DNA of 64,000 nt from Spartobacteria bacterium (GCA_947471565.1 CANIVT010000001.1:320612-384611); one strand, 5' to 3'; shown: positions 17,054 through 27,529, counted from the first letter of the stretch. Translations and numbers: made by a program. Notes: a model not told the origin generated them from the letters alone.

Positions 17054-17833
17054 TTAGTGACTTTTTACAGCTGCTCTCTGAGGGACTGCAACCATCATCA
17101 CACCCATTGCGAGAATCAGGACTGCTGATGCTGTGAAACGGCTCAATGCCAAACCTCCATGATCATGAGGCTTATCCAGAAAATCACCGACTACAGCTCC
17201 TAAGGGACGAGTAAGAATGAAAGCAGTCCAGAAAAGCAGAGGTCGTGAGATATTCGTCTTCCAATACGCAACTGCAACTACCGCAAGTAAGGAACCAAAT
17301 ATGAAGACACTCCCCAAATATCCGAGCCCGGCAGAATCTGCCGTCCAATCACCTAGAGCAGTACCCAAGGTTTGGGAACACATGATAGTAAACCAATAGA
17401 AAACTTCTGCTTTGGGTGTGCTGATCGTCTCAACGGCTACAGTTCCAAGTGTTCTCTTCCATGTAAACAGCGATAGAAATAGAAGTCCTAAAAGTATCGT
17501 TGATCCACCAGCATAACCTACACCGATGGATCGAGTGCAATAATCAGCCAAAGTCGTTCCAACAGTCGTTGTTGCAATGATTGTTACCCAATAAATTAGG
17601 GGATGGAATGTTCTAGAGACGATTTGAACAGATACAGCAATCAAGAAAATGCCGGCAAAAATTAGAGTGCCCACAAGATAGCCTGTGCCCAGAGACATTG
17701 AAACAGCATCACCGCCCGTTTCACCAAGAGTAGTTGCAATAATCTTGAGAACCCAGAAACCAAGAGTGACCTCAGGAACCTTCGTAATCAGTTGGTGTGC
17801 GTGAATTTTCAATTTCACAAAAATCAATACCAC
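17054..17833 (-). CDS. COG4705-type integral membrane protein with four internal repeats
   Basis: This 259-residue polytopic membrane protein is annotated in databases only as an uncharacterised membrane-anchored protein. Four similar units of about 55-65 residues are visible by eye. Each has a conserved polar membrane motif: TTLGETGGDAVS, TTVGTTLADYCTRS, QTLGTALGDWTADS and RPLGAVVGDFLDKP. Each unit seems to contain two membrane helices, giving about eight in all, with Asp residues placed for cation or proton handling. The gene is visibly more AT-rich than its neighbours, suggesting acquisition. Function is unknown; a transporter is plausible but unproven. Confidence 0.75.
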   Translation of the reverse strand: MVLIFVKLKIHAHQLITKVPEVTLGFWVLKIIATTLGETGGDAVSMSLGTGYLVGTLIFAGIFLIAVSVQIVSRTFHPLIYWVTIIATTTVGTTLADYCTRSIGVGYAGGSTILLGLLFLSLFTWKRTLGTVAVETISTPKAEVFYWFTIMCSQTLGTALGDWTADSAGLGYLGSVFIFGSLLAVVAVAYWKTNISRPLLFWTAFILTRPLGAVVGDFLDKPHDHGGLALSRFTASAVLILAMGVMMVAVPQRAAVKSH

Positions 17834-18019
17834 TTATTTCAGTTAAGCGACACCTGAAATCTGTACCTACGCCCTCCTTGGTATTAGAGGCAACAGTATA
17901 CTGACGGCAATGATGAGGAAGATTGAAAGATTTTTCAGACTGCCACCGAAGACCGATCTCCTTCATCGGGGGATGGGTTTTTCTTTGGCCTAAAATCTAT
18001 CCATCATGGAGCAGATGCT

Positions 18020-18115
18020 TGGTAGTTCAGATGCCGCGCAAGGCGCTTGAGCGAAGCTGTAGTAGAGCTACTGCGAGCGAGCAGCAACACCGCGCGGCGC
18101 TGAAATCCCAAGCCT
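18020..18115. repeat. REP-like palindromic intergenic repeat
   Basis: Between the COG4705-type gene and acs lies a stretch with CGCGCAAGGCGCTTGAGCGA, GTAGTAGAGCTAC and TGCGAGCGAGCAGC, ending in CCGCGCGGCG. It contains the small hairpin GTAG-TAGAG-CTAC and GC-rich flanks that partly mirror each other. From memory it resembles REP-type elements of other bacteria. The remainder of the 288-bp gap (17834-18121) shows nothing recognisable. Confidence 0.5.
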
Positions 18116-18121
18116 CCCCTT

Positions 18122-20089
<1,968 letters not shown>

Positions 20090-20196
20090 GGGGATGGGAG
20101 ACGTATATCCAAGGAAGCCGGCCGATTCCAATACGGGAATCACCCAGCTGAATTTTTCTTGGTTTGCGGGCCAGTCGCGGAAATCGTAGGGCCTTA

Positions 20197-21285
20197 ATGA
20201 AGATCCAAGTCATCGCCGTGATGCTGGCAGTCTTATTTCAGCCGGCCATTGTCCCTTGCTCCGCAGTGGGCCAACCCTCCTCGGCACAATCCCCCCTGAA
20301 GGTGGGCATCTATGTTCACGAACCATTCGTCCTTCAGACGAATCAAGGTTACCAGGGATTCAGTGTGGATCTTTGGAAGGAAATCGCCGGGGATCTCGGA
20401 AGGAGGTCTGATTTCATCTCTTATCCCAGCATCCCCGATCTTTTGCAGGCCGTCTCCTCCGGCAAGGTGGATGTCGGGGCCAGTGGCATCTTTGTCACGG
20501 AGGAACGGCTCAAACTCGTCGATTTCTCCCAACCATTCCTACACGGCGGTCTCCAGGTGATGGTTCACGAAAAAAGGGGTTCCTCATTCATAAAAATCTG
20601 GAACGGCCTGCGCGAAAGCGGGCACCTGAAGATCTTTGGATTGGGAATCTGCATGATCTTGGTGGCAACGATTCTGCTGACCCTTGCCGAAAGACATTGG
20701 AATCAAGAGTTCCACCCGGACTGGGCCAACGGCATTGCAGAGTCGTTCTACCATGTCATGTCGATCGTCATGACAGGAAAGAGTACTCACAAGGGGCTTC
20801 CCGGCCCATGGGGAAGGATCCTGGCGGCCATTTGGATCGCCTTCGGCGTCGGCGTGGTGGCCTACATCACCTCGTCGGTGACCAGCATCATGACCATCAA
20901 CAGCCTCGAGAACATCATCAAGGGGCCAGAGAATCTCCCGGGACACAAGGTCGGAATCATTCCCGGAACCGTGGGTGCCCAGTACTGCTCCAACCATCAC
21001 CTCGACACGACTTCTTTCACGTCACTGCCCGACGCGGTGAACGCACTGGTCTGGCGGCAGGTCGATGCCATCGTCCTCGATGCGATGACCCTCCAGTGGT
21101 ACGACAATTCCCATCCCGAACTCCCCATTACCGAAGTAGGCCCGATCTTTGAAAAGAAGTCCTATGCCTTCGCTCTTCCCATTGCCAGTCCCCTGCGTCA
21201 CGAGATCAACCAATCAATCCTGAAGCAGAACGAATCAGGATTCCTCGAAACGCTCAGGAAAAATTACTTCGGAAACATTCAGTGA
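20197..21285 (+). CDS. Prokaryotic ionotropic glutamate receptor-like channel
   Basis: This 362-residue membrane protein has a ligand-binding domain split by a channel pore (S1-M1-P-M2-S2). I start at 20197 ([14 protein letters not shown]), which opens a signal peptide. S1 contains [14 protein letters not shown] and [25 protein letters not shown]1 is [20 protein letters not shown]. The pore helix is [17 protein letters not shown] and M2 is [21 protein letters not shown]2 contains [12 protein letters not shown]. The selectivity-filter position reads MTGKSTHKG where potassium-type GluR0 proteins have TVGYGD, so ion preference is uncertain. The substrate is probably an amino acid. Confidence 0.82.
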   Translation: MKIQVIAVMLAVLFQPAIVPCSAVGQPSSAQSPLKVGIYVHEPFVLQTNQGYQGFSVDLWKEIAGDLGRRSDFISYPSIPDLLQAVSSGKVDVGASGIFVTEERLKLVDFSQPFLHGGLQVMVHEKRGSSFIKIWNGLRESGHLKIFGLGICMILVATILLTLAERHWNQEFHPDWANGIAESFYHVMSIVMTGKSTHKGLPGPWGRILAAIWIAFGVGVVAYITSSVTSIMTINSLENIIKGPENLPGHKVGIIPGTVGAQYCSNHHLDTTSFTSLPDAVNALVWRQVDAIVLDAMTLQWYDNSHPELPITEVGPIFEKKSYAFALPIASPLRHEINQSILKQNESGFLETLRKNYFGNIQ

Positions 21286-21878
21286 CCTGTTGGGGCTTCC
21301 TGAAGTCCGCTGATCACAAACCGAAATCTCTCGTCATAGAGGCCGCCATTGTGGACACGGCAGCAATGAAGGCAGGCCAAGGAACGCCGTGGACGTCTGA
21401 CTCGTTCATGGTGCCTGCCGCAACCCGGACAGCGAAGGATGAACCGGCGTTTCAGGCGGCGCGCATGGAAAGGCAGCCGGTGGGTGCGTGACTCCCCCGG
21501 AATCCCGAGGTCATGACAGGCCTCGCGCCATTCCTTACCATGGGGATCCATTCGGCGATGAGGATGACGATGGCGTGCCAGCAAATGAGCCAACTCGTGA
21601 AGCAGTGTCCTATCCACCTCCTCCTCCGAGATCTCACGCAGGGCGGGATTAAGCCAAATCTGGTTTCGACCCAGGACGGCGACTCCGGCCGTTGTCCTCA
21701 TGCGGGAGTTCCAACCGGCCGTCACCAAGTCTCCCAAGACCGGATCGAGGCCACGCAGTGCCTTGCGTACTTTTTCCTCAAGAAGGGGATCCCTTGTGCG
21801 GCAACCTCCGGAACGATCACTTGAGGGACGGTTTTGGCTCAGCAACCTCTCGATCCGGGAAAAAAGCTCCCTCATCAT
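21279..21878 (-). CDS. SprT-like zinc metallopeptidase domain protein
   Basis: This is a ~199-residue protein with the zinc-protease motif HELAHLLARHRHPHRRMDPHGKEW near the middle (HExxH plus downstream His). A C-terminal zinc ribbon follows (CPGCGRHHERV and CLHCCRVHNGG). This architecture fits the SprT/Spartan family, which in eukaryotes cleaves DNA-protein crosslinks; bacterial roles are poorly defined. I start at 21878 (MMRELFSRIERLL), 5 bp after the cysteine desulfurase stop. The 3' end overlaps the convergent channel gene by 7 bp. Confidence 0.82.
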   Translation of the reverse strand: MMRELFSRIERLLSQNRPSSDRSGGCRTRDPLLEEKVRKALRGLDPVLGDLVTAGWNSRMRTTAGVAVLGRNQIWLNPALREISEEEVDRTLLHELAHLLARHRHPHRRMDPHGKEWREACHDLGIPGESRTHRLPFHARRLKRRFILRCPGCGRHHERVRRPRRSLACLHCCRVHNGGLYDERFRFVISGLQEAPTGH

Positions 21879-21882
21879 CAGT

Positions 21883-23031
21883 TCATGACACGGTCTGGCG
21901 CGCCAGAACCCTTGCCAGCGCAGCAATCGTCAACGCGATCTCCTCTTCCGTGGTTGCCCTGCCGAGCGAGAAACGCACGGTGGCCCGCGCCGTTTCCTCC
22001 GGCAACCCCATGGCGAGCAGGACATGAGAGGGCATGACAGAGCCAACCATACAGGCCGAGCCGCTGGATACGGCCACACCTTCCAGATCGAGGCCCATCA
22101 GGAGAGTCTCGCCATCGCAACCGGGAAAGCTGACGTTGAGGGTGTTGGCAATAATCGGAGCCCCGGTAGCATTGCGAATCGCTGCTGGAAAGCGTTGCCT
22201 GATGCCCTCCCAGAGCTTCTCGCGCAAGTCTGCTTGGCGGAGCGCCTCACTCCCCTCAATGACTTCCTTGAGAGCACGCTCCGCAGCCATGGTCATTCCG
22301 GCGATCGCCACGGCGTTTTCGGTGCCAGGACGGCGTTCATTCTCATGATACCCCCCGTGCTGGATCGACTCGATGGAGAGACCGGAGCGCAGCCACAGGA
22401 ACCCTGCTCCATGCGGGCCGTAAAACTTATGCGAGGTTGCGGTGAGGGCATCGACTCCGAGTTCCGACGGGCGGCAGGGAATCTTCCCAAAAGCCTGTAC
22501 CGCGTCAGTGTGGAAAAGAATGCCCCGCTCACGGCAGATCGCGGCGAGTTCGGCGATCGGTTGGATCACTCCCGTCTCATTGTTGGCAAGCATCACGGAG
22601 GCAAGGATCGTGCCGAATTCCAAAGAGGCCGCGAATTCTGCGGGATCAACCAGGCCGTGCGAGTCCACGGGAAGCTCGGTCAGACGAAATCCCTCCCGTC
22701 GGGCGAGTGATCGCATCGCATGGAGCACCGCGTGATGTTCCGTGGAGACGGTGACCAGATGCTCCCTGCTGGGCGCACGGTGACGCCGGGCAAGTCCGAG
22801 TAGGGCAAGATTGCAGCTTTCTGTCCCGCCACCGGTAAAAACAACCCCGTGTGGTTTCTCCCCGAGCAGACCGGCCAACCTGTCACGCGCCTCGTCGATC
22901 ACGGCACGGGTTCTTCGGGCGGACGCATGGATGCCCGAGGGATTCCCCCAGGTTCCCTCGAGCAGGGGTCTCATCGCCTCTCGCGCCTCGGGGCAGAGCG
23001 ATGTGGTCGCGTTGTGATCAAGGTAGATCAT
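21883..23031 (-). CDS. Cysteine desulfurase (NifS/IscS-type)
   Basis: This 382-residue PLP enzyme moves sulfur from cysteine to acceptor proteins for Fe-S clusters or tRNA thiolation. It starts MIYLDHNATTSLCPEAREAM, the standard opening. The PLP-binding lysine is in TATSHKFYGPHGAGFLW, the His-rich stacking motif in STEHHAV, and the catalytic Cys in VSSGSACMVG near residue 325. No IscU, IscR or MnmA gene is adjacent, so which sulfur pathway it serves cannot be told. The SprT-like gene follows immediately. Confidence 0.94.
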   Translation of the reverse strand: MIYLDHNATTSLCPEAREAMRPLLEGTWGNPSGIHASARRTRAVIDEARDRLAGLLGEKPHGVVFTGGGTESCNLALLGLARRHRAPSREHLVTVSTEHHAVLHAMRSLARREGFRLTELPVDSHGLVDPAEFAASLEFGTILASVMLANNETGVIQPIAELAAICRERGILFHTDAVQAFGKIPCRPSELGVDALTATSHKFYGPHGAGFLWLRSGLSIESIQHGGYHENERRPGTENAVAIAGMTMAAERALKEVIEGSEALRQADLREKLWEGIRQRFPAAIRNATGAPIIANTLNVSFPGCDGETLLMGLDLEGVAVSSGSACMVGSVMPSHVLLAMGLPEETARATVRFSLGRATTEEEIALTIAALARVLARQTVS

Positions 23032-23155
23032 TTGTCCATGATTCTCCGGGAGCCACCCTCAGAGCAACCCATGGTAACGGGAATTTTTGCAGACCCGGGA
23101 TTTCCCGGTGATTCCCTTGCCATCGGATGGAAGCTGTCCCAGCATCAGAATCATC

Positions 23156-23587
23156 ATGACTCCATCGACCATCCTTCCCGATCTGCAGGCCGCCGTCCTC
23201 TGCGAGGATGTCCGCGCAGAGATCAGCGGGCAGCAGACTCTGGTGGGGGTGCTTGGGGCGATTCCCACCCCCACCCTTCCGATCGGCTTCTTCAAACTCT
23301 GCCTCTGGACGCGTTGGTGCGGTGGCAGTGGCGACTTTGTGCAGAAATGCCTGATCTATGACCCAGAAGAGGATCAGGCCATCGCCCAGGCCGAGGTCCC
23401 CTTCTCTCTTTCAGATCTCAATGCCCACGCCACCAACGTCCATTTTTTCGGCGGTGTGCAGTTCCAAAAATATGGCAACTACCACGTCGAGATCCTGGTC
23501 GATGAGGAACTGCGCCTGCGAATCCCACTGCCGGTGATCAAGGTCGAAAACCCCGGGGAATTTGGCGGATTTCAAGGAAACCGCTAA
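23156..23587 (+). CDS. DUF6941-type conserved hypothetical protein
   Basis: This 143-residue protein has a predicted beta-rich fold and no membrane segment. I start at 23156 (MTPSTILPDLQAAVLCEDV); an ATG at 23087 adds 23 residues that do not look coding. Features are VLCEDVRAEISGQQTLVGVLG near the start and a later VEILVDEELRLRIPLPV strand pair. Proteins of this pattern are called DUF6941; I make that match from memory and the function is unknown. It is convergent with the RNase Z-like gene, overlapping by 4 bp. Confidence 0.6.
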   Translation: MTPSTILPDLQAAVLCEDVRAEISGQQTLVGVLGAIPTPTLPIGFFKLCLWTRWCGGSGDFVQKCLIYDPEEDQAIAQAEVPFSLSDLNAHATNVHFFGGVQFQKYGNYHVEILVDEELRLRIPLPVIKVENPGEFGGFQGNR

Positions 23588-24369
23588 AAGTCCAAAACCT
23601 CTCCGTCCTCGGGAAGGAAGATATCCGACACCTGCGGCAGAAGCTCCTGAAGGAGAGCCCTCGCCTGCCCCCGATCCATCGCATAGTCCTCATCAAGGTG
23701 AACCAGACACAAGGTTCCGAGAGCGGCGGATTGAAGAACGGCTGCCAATTCCTCCGCCCTGAAATGGGAAAGCTCGCAAATCAGGACTGAAACGGGGTTC
23801 TTCAGCAAGGGAGCCAACTCACTCGGCGAGGCAAGATCACCGCTGAAGATGGCCCGGAAGGATCCGCAGATAGCCTCCAGCGAAAACGATTCGCAGGGAC
23901 GGGAGGCGTCGGCGCCAGGCTTGCCCGCATAGCAGGCTTGGAGATGTCCGTTGGGATGGGATGTGACGGTGACACCATTGCCAAAATCAACCACCGTCCC
24001 CGCCTCCCAGGCGTTCCAGGACACGGGAAACCCCATCGCCTCCTCGGTCAGGTAGAGCGCAGAGATCCATGCCCTCAGCGGAGCGATCATTTCACCCGGA
24101 AGATGGATCGGCAGCGGCTTGGTCCTGCCTAGAAGACGGCATCCCTGAAGGAGGGCCGGGACACCTCCGATATGGTCGACATGCCCATGGGTCAGAAGCA
24201 GGGCATCAAAGTCAGAAAGGATCGTGCCCCGGTCGCGGAGAAGATGCACACACGGTTCCCCTGCATCAACGAGCAGGTGCTTTCCATCTAGGCGGAGCAG
24301 GGAACTGGAAAAGAAACTGTCTGCAGAGGGAATGCCGGATCCGGTTCCCAAAAAGCTGATAGAAGGCAT
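23584..24369 (-). CDS. RNase Z-like metallo-beta-lactamase hydrolase
   Basis: This 261-residue MBL-fold protein starts at 24369 (MPSISFLGTGSGIPS), the usual RNase Z/ElaC opening. An open frame continues upstream, but only this start gives the family N-terminus. Metal ligands are in LLTHGHVDHIGG, an IFSGDLASPSELA segment and LCLVHLDEDY. The C-terminal part is shorter than in tRNase Z, and the flexible exosite arm is not obvious. It may be a tRNA 3'-processing enzyme or a related hydrolase. It is divergent from rplM, leaving about 147 bp for both promoters. Confidence 0.8.
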   Translation of the reverse strand: MPSISFLGTGSGIPSADSFFSSSLLRLDGKHLLVDAGEPCVHLLRDRGTILSDFDALLLTHGHVDHIGGVPALLQGCRLLGRTKPLPIHLPGEMIAPLRAWISALYLTEEAMGFPVSWNAWEAGTVVDFGNGVTVTSHPNGHLQACYAGKPGADASRPCESFSLEAICGSFRAIFSGDLASPSELAPLLKNPVSVLICELSHFRAEELAAVLQSAALGTLCLVHLDEDYAMDRGQARALLQELLPQVSDIFLPEDGEVLDF

Positions 24370-24465
24370 GGAACCAGCATTTGGTGACGGACTCCGCGCA
24401 AGCGAGCAAATTCCCGTGAGACGCCTTCCTGAACGGACATCTCTTGAAAAAAACCTTTTTCTCCT

Positions 24466-24494
24466 TTGACAGAAGGAGGCGACGCTCCTAATCT
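24466..24494 (+). promoter_or_regulatory. Predicted sigma-70 promoter for rplM-rpsI
   Basis: TTGACA at 24466-24471 is a perfect -35 box. TAATCT at 24489-24494 lies 17 bp downstream as a moderate -10 box. The start codon of rplM is at 24517. The spacer and early leader can form AGGAG-GCGACG-CTCCT, a small hairpin. Confidence 0.55.
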
Positions 24495-24516
24495 CACCAA
24501 CCTTTCCCGAAATTTC

Positions 24517-24942
24517 ATGAAGACTTTCTCCGCAAAAGCTCCCGAGATCAAACGCCAGTGGTGGGTGATCGACGCCAAGAACCAGCACCTCGGCCACGTC
24601 GCCGTCCAAGCCGCCAATCTCCTTCGTGGTAAGCACAAGGCGATCTTCACGCCGCATGTCGACACCGGTGACTTCGTTGTGGTCGTTAACGCCTCCGAAG
24701 TACAGATCGGCGGCAAAAAGGAGACTCAAAAGACATACATGAGCTTCTCCGGGTTCGTTGGTGGTCACAAGTCCGAGACCTTCCGCCAGCGCCGTGAGCG
24801 CCGCCCCGAGCTCCTCATCGAGAGGGCTGTCCGCGGCATGATTCCTCACAACCGTCTCGGCCGTTCCATCTACGGCAAGCTCAAGGTTTACGCAGGCGCC
24901 GAACATCCTCACGCCGGCCAGAATCCCCAGCCTGCCAAGTAA
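24517..24942 (+). CDS. rplM: 50S ribosomal protein L13
   Basis: This 141-residue large-subunit protein starts at 24517 (MKTFSAKAPEIKRQWW). Typical L13 blocks are VIDAKNQHLGHVAVQAANLL, GDFVVVVNASEVQIGG, and AVRGMIPHNRLGRSIYGKLKVYAGAEHPH. It is followed 17 bp later by rpsI, the conserved L13-S9 order of most bacteria. A longer open frame from 24466 overlaps the predicted promoter and is rejected. Confidence 0.98.
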   Translation: MKTFSAKAPEIKRQWWVIDAKNQHLGHVAVQAANLLRGKHKAIFTPHVDTGDFVVVVNASEVQIGGKKETQKTYMSFSGFVGGHKSETFRQRRERRPELLIERAVRGMIPHNRLGRSIYGKLKVYAGAEHPHAGQNPQPAK

Positions 24943-24959
24943 TTTTACGCTTTATCATC

Positions 24960-25352
24960 ATGGCCACACCCAAAACCGCCACAACCGGACGCCGCAAGAC
25001 GGCCGTCGCCCGCATCCAGATCACCCAGGGCTCCGGAAAAATTCGCGTCAACGGCAAGAACTTCGACGAGTACTTCACCACCACGTCGATGCAGAACACG
25101 GTCCTCAAGCCGCTTGAGGCCCTGAACGTTTCCAAGAACTACGACGTCGAGGCCAAGACCTCCGGCGGCGGACTTCAGGGACAGGCCGGGGCTCTCAGCC
25201 TAGCCATCGCACGTGCTCTCAATGAATTCAACGAGGCGGATCGCCCCACCCTCAAGTTGGGCGGTCTCCTCACCCGCGATCCCCGCATGCGTGAGCGCAA
25301 GAAGCCCGGACGTCCCGGCGCCCGCAAGCGCTTCCAGTTCTCCAAGCGCTGA
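24960..25352 (+). CDS. rpsI: 30S ribosomal protein S9
   Basis: This 130-residue small-subunit protein has a C-terminal tail that reaches the P-site tRNA. Recognised blocks are TTGRRKTAVARIQITQGSGKI, GGLQGQAGALSLAIARAL, and the basic tail ending KKPGRPGARKRFQFSKR. The terminal SKR is in place of the usual KR end and is a normal variant. It is second in the rplM-rpsI operon, closed by two hairpins. Confidence 0.98.
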   Translation: MATPKTATTGRRKTAVARIQITQGSGKIRVNGKNFDEYFTTTSMQNTVLKPLEALNVSKNYDVEAKTSGGGLQGQAGALSLAIARALNEFNEADRPTLKLGGLLTRDPRMRERKKPGRPGARKRFQFSKR

Positions 25353-25362
25353 TCGATTCGCC

Positions 25363-25381
25363 CCACGGATTTACTCCGTGG
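25363..25381 (+). other. Hairpin after rpsI
   Basis: CCACGGA and TCCGTGG are a perfect 7-bp inverted repeat with a 5-base loop, 10 bp after the rpsI stop. It precedes a stronger terminator hairpin by 16 bp and may help protect the 3' end of the mRNA. Confidence 0.5.
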
Positions 25382-25397
25382 ACAGAGATCTCTCTTC

Positions 25398-25432
25398 GAA
25401 GAGCTTCCCCCTCGGGAAGCTCTTCTTCTTTT
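25398..25432 (+). terminator. Rho-independent terminator of rplM-rpsI
   Basis: GAAGAGCTTCCC pairs with GGGAAGCTCTTC, a perfect 12-bp stem closing a 4-base loop, followed directly by a T-rich run (TTCTTTT). It is the clearest intrinsic terminator seen in the window and separates the ribosomal operon from the next gene. Confidence 0.88.
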
Positions 25433-25457
25433 ACGTCCGGATTACCGGATTTTTCTA

Positions 25458-26180
25458 ATGAAGCGACTTCACCGAATCTCACAACTGATCAAGGTCGCAT
25501 GGGCGGAAGCCGTGCGATCGCTGCGCTTCAACCTGATTCCCGGACTCCTGCTGCAGGGAGTGATGATTGCCATCGCGGCGGCCTATTTCCGGAGCCCCTC
25601 CGTTCATCACTATCTCCTGCATCTCGGTTCCCTCAAGGAGCAGTGGGGGCTTCTCTTCTCATTCATCGGGACTTCCGCAGCATCCTCCTTTCTGCCGGAG
25701 CTGCTTCGTCCTCTCCTTCCAAAATCGACTCGCCCGGCACAGGGGCCTTCCCGTGTTTCCCGTTTACTCTTTGCGATCCCCTTTTGGGGAATCATCGGAA
25801 TGCAGGTGGATCTCTTCTACCGCTTCCAGCTCCTGATCTTCGGCCCCTCCGACAGAATCTCGATCATTCTGGCAAAGGTTCTCGTGGACGCCTTCCTCTA
25901 CTGCCCGCTACTGGCGATCCCGGAAGCTGTGTGCATCTTCCTCTGGCGCGACCATCGCTTCACCCACCACGGGTTCCGTGGCTGGAGCCCCCTTCGGTTC
26001 TACGCCCTGAAAATCTTCCCAGTCCTGATGACCAACTGGATGGTCTGGATTCCGGTGGTCAGCGTCATTTACTCCCTCCCCTCGGCGCTCGGCATCCCTC
26101 TCTTTATCATTGCCCAAGCCTTTTGGGTCATGGTCTTCACCACGCTTTCAAATAAGGTACAAGCGATCCAAGAAGCGTGA
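25458..26180 (+). CDS. Mpv17/PMP22-like membrane protein (tentative)
   Basis: This 240-residue membrane protein has about four to five hydrophobic segments. The C-terminal half has an Mpv17-like pattern: KVLVDAFLYCPLLAIPEA, then FYALKIFPVLMTNWMVWIPV, and finally IAQAFWVMVFTTLSNK. Mpv17/PMP22 proteins are best known from peroxisomes and mitochondria; bacterial members are few and uncharacterised. The N-terminus is basic and amphipathic (RLHRISQLIKVAWAEAVR). It lies between the rpsI terminator and uppP with a 49-bp gap. The family call is from pattern memory; the membrane topology is clearer. Confidence 0.55.
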   Translation: MKRLHRISQLIKVAWAEAVRSLRFNLIPGLLLQGVMIAIAAAYFRSPSVHHYLLHLGSLKEQWGLLFSFIGTSAASSFLPELLRPLLPKSTRPAQGPSRVSRLLFAIPFWGIIGMQVDLFYRFQLLIFGPSDRISIILAKVLVDAFLYCPLLAIPEAVCIFLWRDHRFTHHGFRGWSPLRFYALKIFPVLMTNWMVWIPVVSVIYSLPSALGIPLFIIAQAFWVMVFTTLSNKVQAIQEA

Positions 26181-26229
26181 GAGGATTGCATTCAGCACTG
26201 CGAAACCGTTAACTCGCACATTCAAGAAT

Positions 26230-27090
26230 ATGGAACCCACCTTTCTCCAGATCCTCTTCCTAGGCATCGTCCAGGGAGCCGCAGAACTCCTCCCCGTTTC
26301 CAGCTCCGCCCATGTCATCGTTGCCGAAAAACTTCTCGGACTCGATCCTTCTTCCCCATCGATGACCTTCCTGCTGGTGATGCTCCACACCGGGACGATG
26401 GTCGCCGTGATCCTTTATTTCTGGAAGGCCTGGAAACGCACCTTTTTTTCCAATGCGGAGAACTTCCGCAAGATGATCCTCCACGTAGGATCGGCCACGG
26501 TCATGACGCTGCTGGTTGGTTTTTCACTTAAGCTTCTGATCGAGAAAGTCATTCTCAGCGGCAGCAGTCATGATGAAATGGAAGACCTCTTCGGGCATCT
26601 TCCCCTGGTGGGAAGCGCCCTTCTGGCGGCAGGACTGCTGATTCTTGCAGCTGGATATCTGCGGGGCAAAAACGGACAGAAGGATATTTCGCTTACCTCC
26701 AGTCTCTGGATTGGCGCATCCCAGGGGGTCTGCCTTCCCTTTCGAGGTCTCTCTCGCTCGGGGACGACCATCTCGACTGGCATGCTGCTAGGACTCTCCC
26801 GTCAACGTGTGGAGGAATTCAGCTTTGCCCTAGCCGTCGTGATCACGCCTCCCGCGATTGCCAAGGAACTGTTCCGATTGCTCAAATCCCATACTCCCGG
26901 CGCCTCCCCAGCCCACCTCGGGCACATGCTTGCCCCAGGACTGATCGGTATGCTCGGGGCCTTTGTCGCCGGCCTGCTCGCCTTGAAGCTTCTTTCACGC
27001 TGGCTGGAGAAAGGTCACTGGGCTTGGTTCGGCTGGTATTGCGTCGGTTTTGCCGGATTCGTTTTCTTTCTCGCCTCACGGGGGTTCTGA
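26230..27090 (+). CDS. uppP: Undecaprenyl-diphosphatase (UppP/BacA)
   Basis: This 286-residue integral membrane enzyme recycles undecaprenyl pyrophosphate to the monophosphate carrier for peptidoglycan synthesis. I start at 26230 (MEPTFLQILFLGIVQG). The first conserved box is QGAAELLPVSSSAH. The second is LPFRGLSRSGTTISTGMLLGLSR, where many family members have PGTSRSG, so this is a variant subclass. Roughly eight membrane helices are apparent. The catalytic Glu, Arg and Ser positions look intact. Confidence 0.9.
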   Translation: MEPTFLQILFLGIVQGAAELLPVSSSAHVIVAEKLLGLDPSSPSMTFLLVMLHTGTMVAVILYFWKAWKRTFFSNAENFRKMILHVGSATVMTLLVGFSLKLLIEKVILSGSSHDEMEDLFGHLPLVGSALLAAGLLILAAGYLRGKNGQKDISLTSSLWIGASQGVCLPFRGLSRSGTTISTGMLLGLSRQRVEEFSFALAVVITPPAIAKELFRLLKSHTPGASPAHLGHMLAPGLIGMLGAFVAGLLALKLLSRWLEKGHWAWFGWYCVGFAGFVFFLASRGF

Positions 27091-27109
27091 CGTCTATTCC
27101 ACTCAACGC

Positions 27110-27502
27110 ATGAACAACTTTCTACGCCTCTTCTTACTTTCAGCCATTCTACTCGCAACCGGCTGTGCCTCTCAGTCAAAGGTAACCCTGCTGACCGCCG
27201 CAGGATTCCGGACCGTAGTCCCGAGCAGTCCGGCCCAGATCGCCCAGCTCAAATCGATGCCCCAATACAAGGTCATCCCGGTCGTGAAGAAGGGTAAAAC
27301 CGCTTTTCTTTACGCCGACGCTGCTTCCAATGTGCTTCTGATCGGCAATCAGAAACAGTACACCCAGTTCCAACAATACAACCTTCAGTACAAGATTCAG
27401 CAGGACAAGGAAGCAACGGCCGCCCTGAACGCGGACGCCAACGCCGAGTGGAGCGCTTGGGGCGGGCTTGATGGACCGTTCTGGGGCCCCTGTTTCTACT
27501 AA
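27110..27502 (+). CDS. Small lipoprotein, twin A
   Basis: This 130-residue predicted lipoprotein has the signal peptide LFLLSAILLATGC (lipobox ATGC) starting at 27110. The mature part contains LLTAAGFRTVVPSSPAQIAQLKSM, a KVIPVVKKGKTAFLYAD strand pair, a Gln/Tyr-rich helix and a terminal EWSAWGGLDGPFWGPC. The next gene is a paralogue of identical length. The protein is probably anchored in the outer membrane. The family is unrecognised. Confidence 0.8.
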   Translation: MNNFLRLFLLSAILLATGCASQSKVTLLTAAGFRTVVPSSPAQIAQLKSMPQYKVIPVVKKGKTAFLYADAASNVLLIGNQKQYTQFQQYNLQYKIQQDKEATAALNADANAEWSAWGGLDGPFWGPCFY

Positions 27503-27529
27503 GCCCAAGAGCTTCAAAGCGATCTCCTT

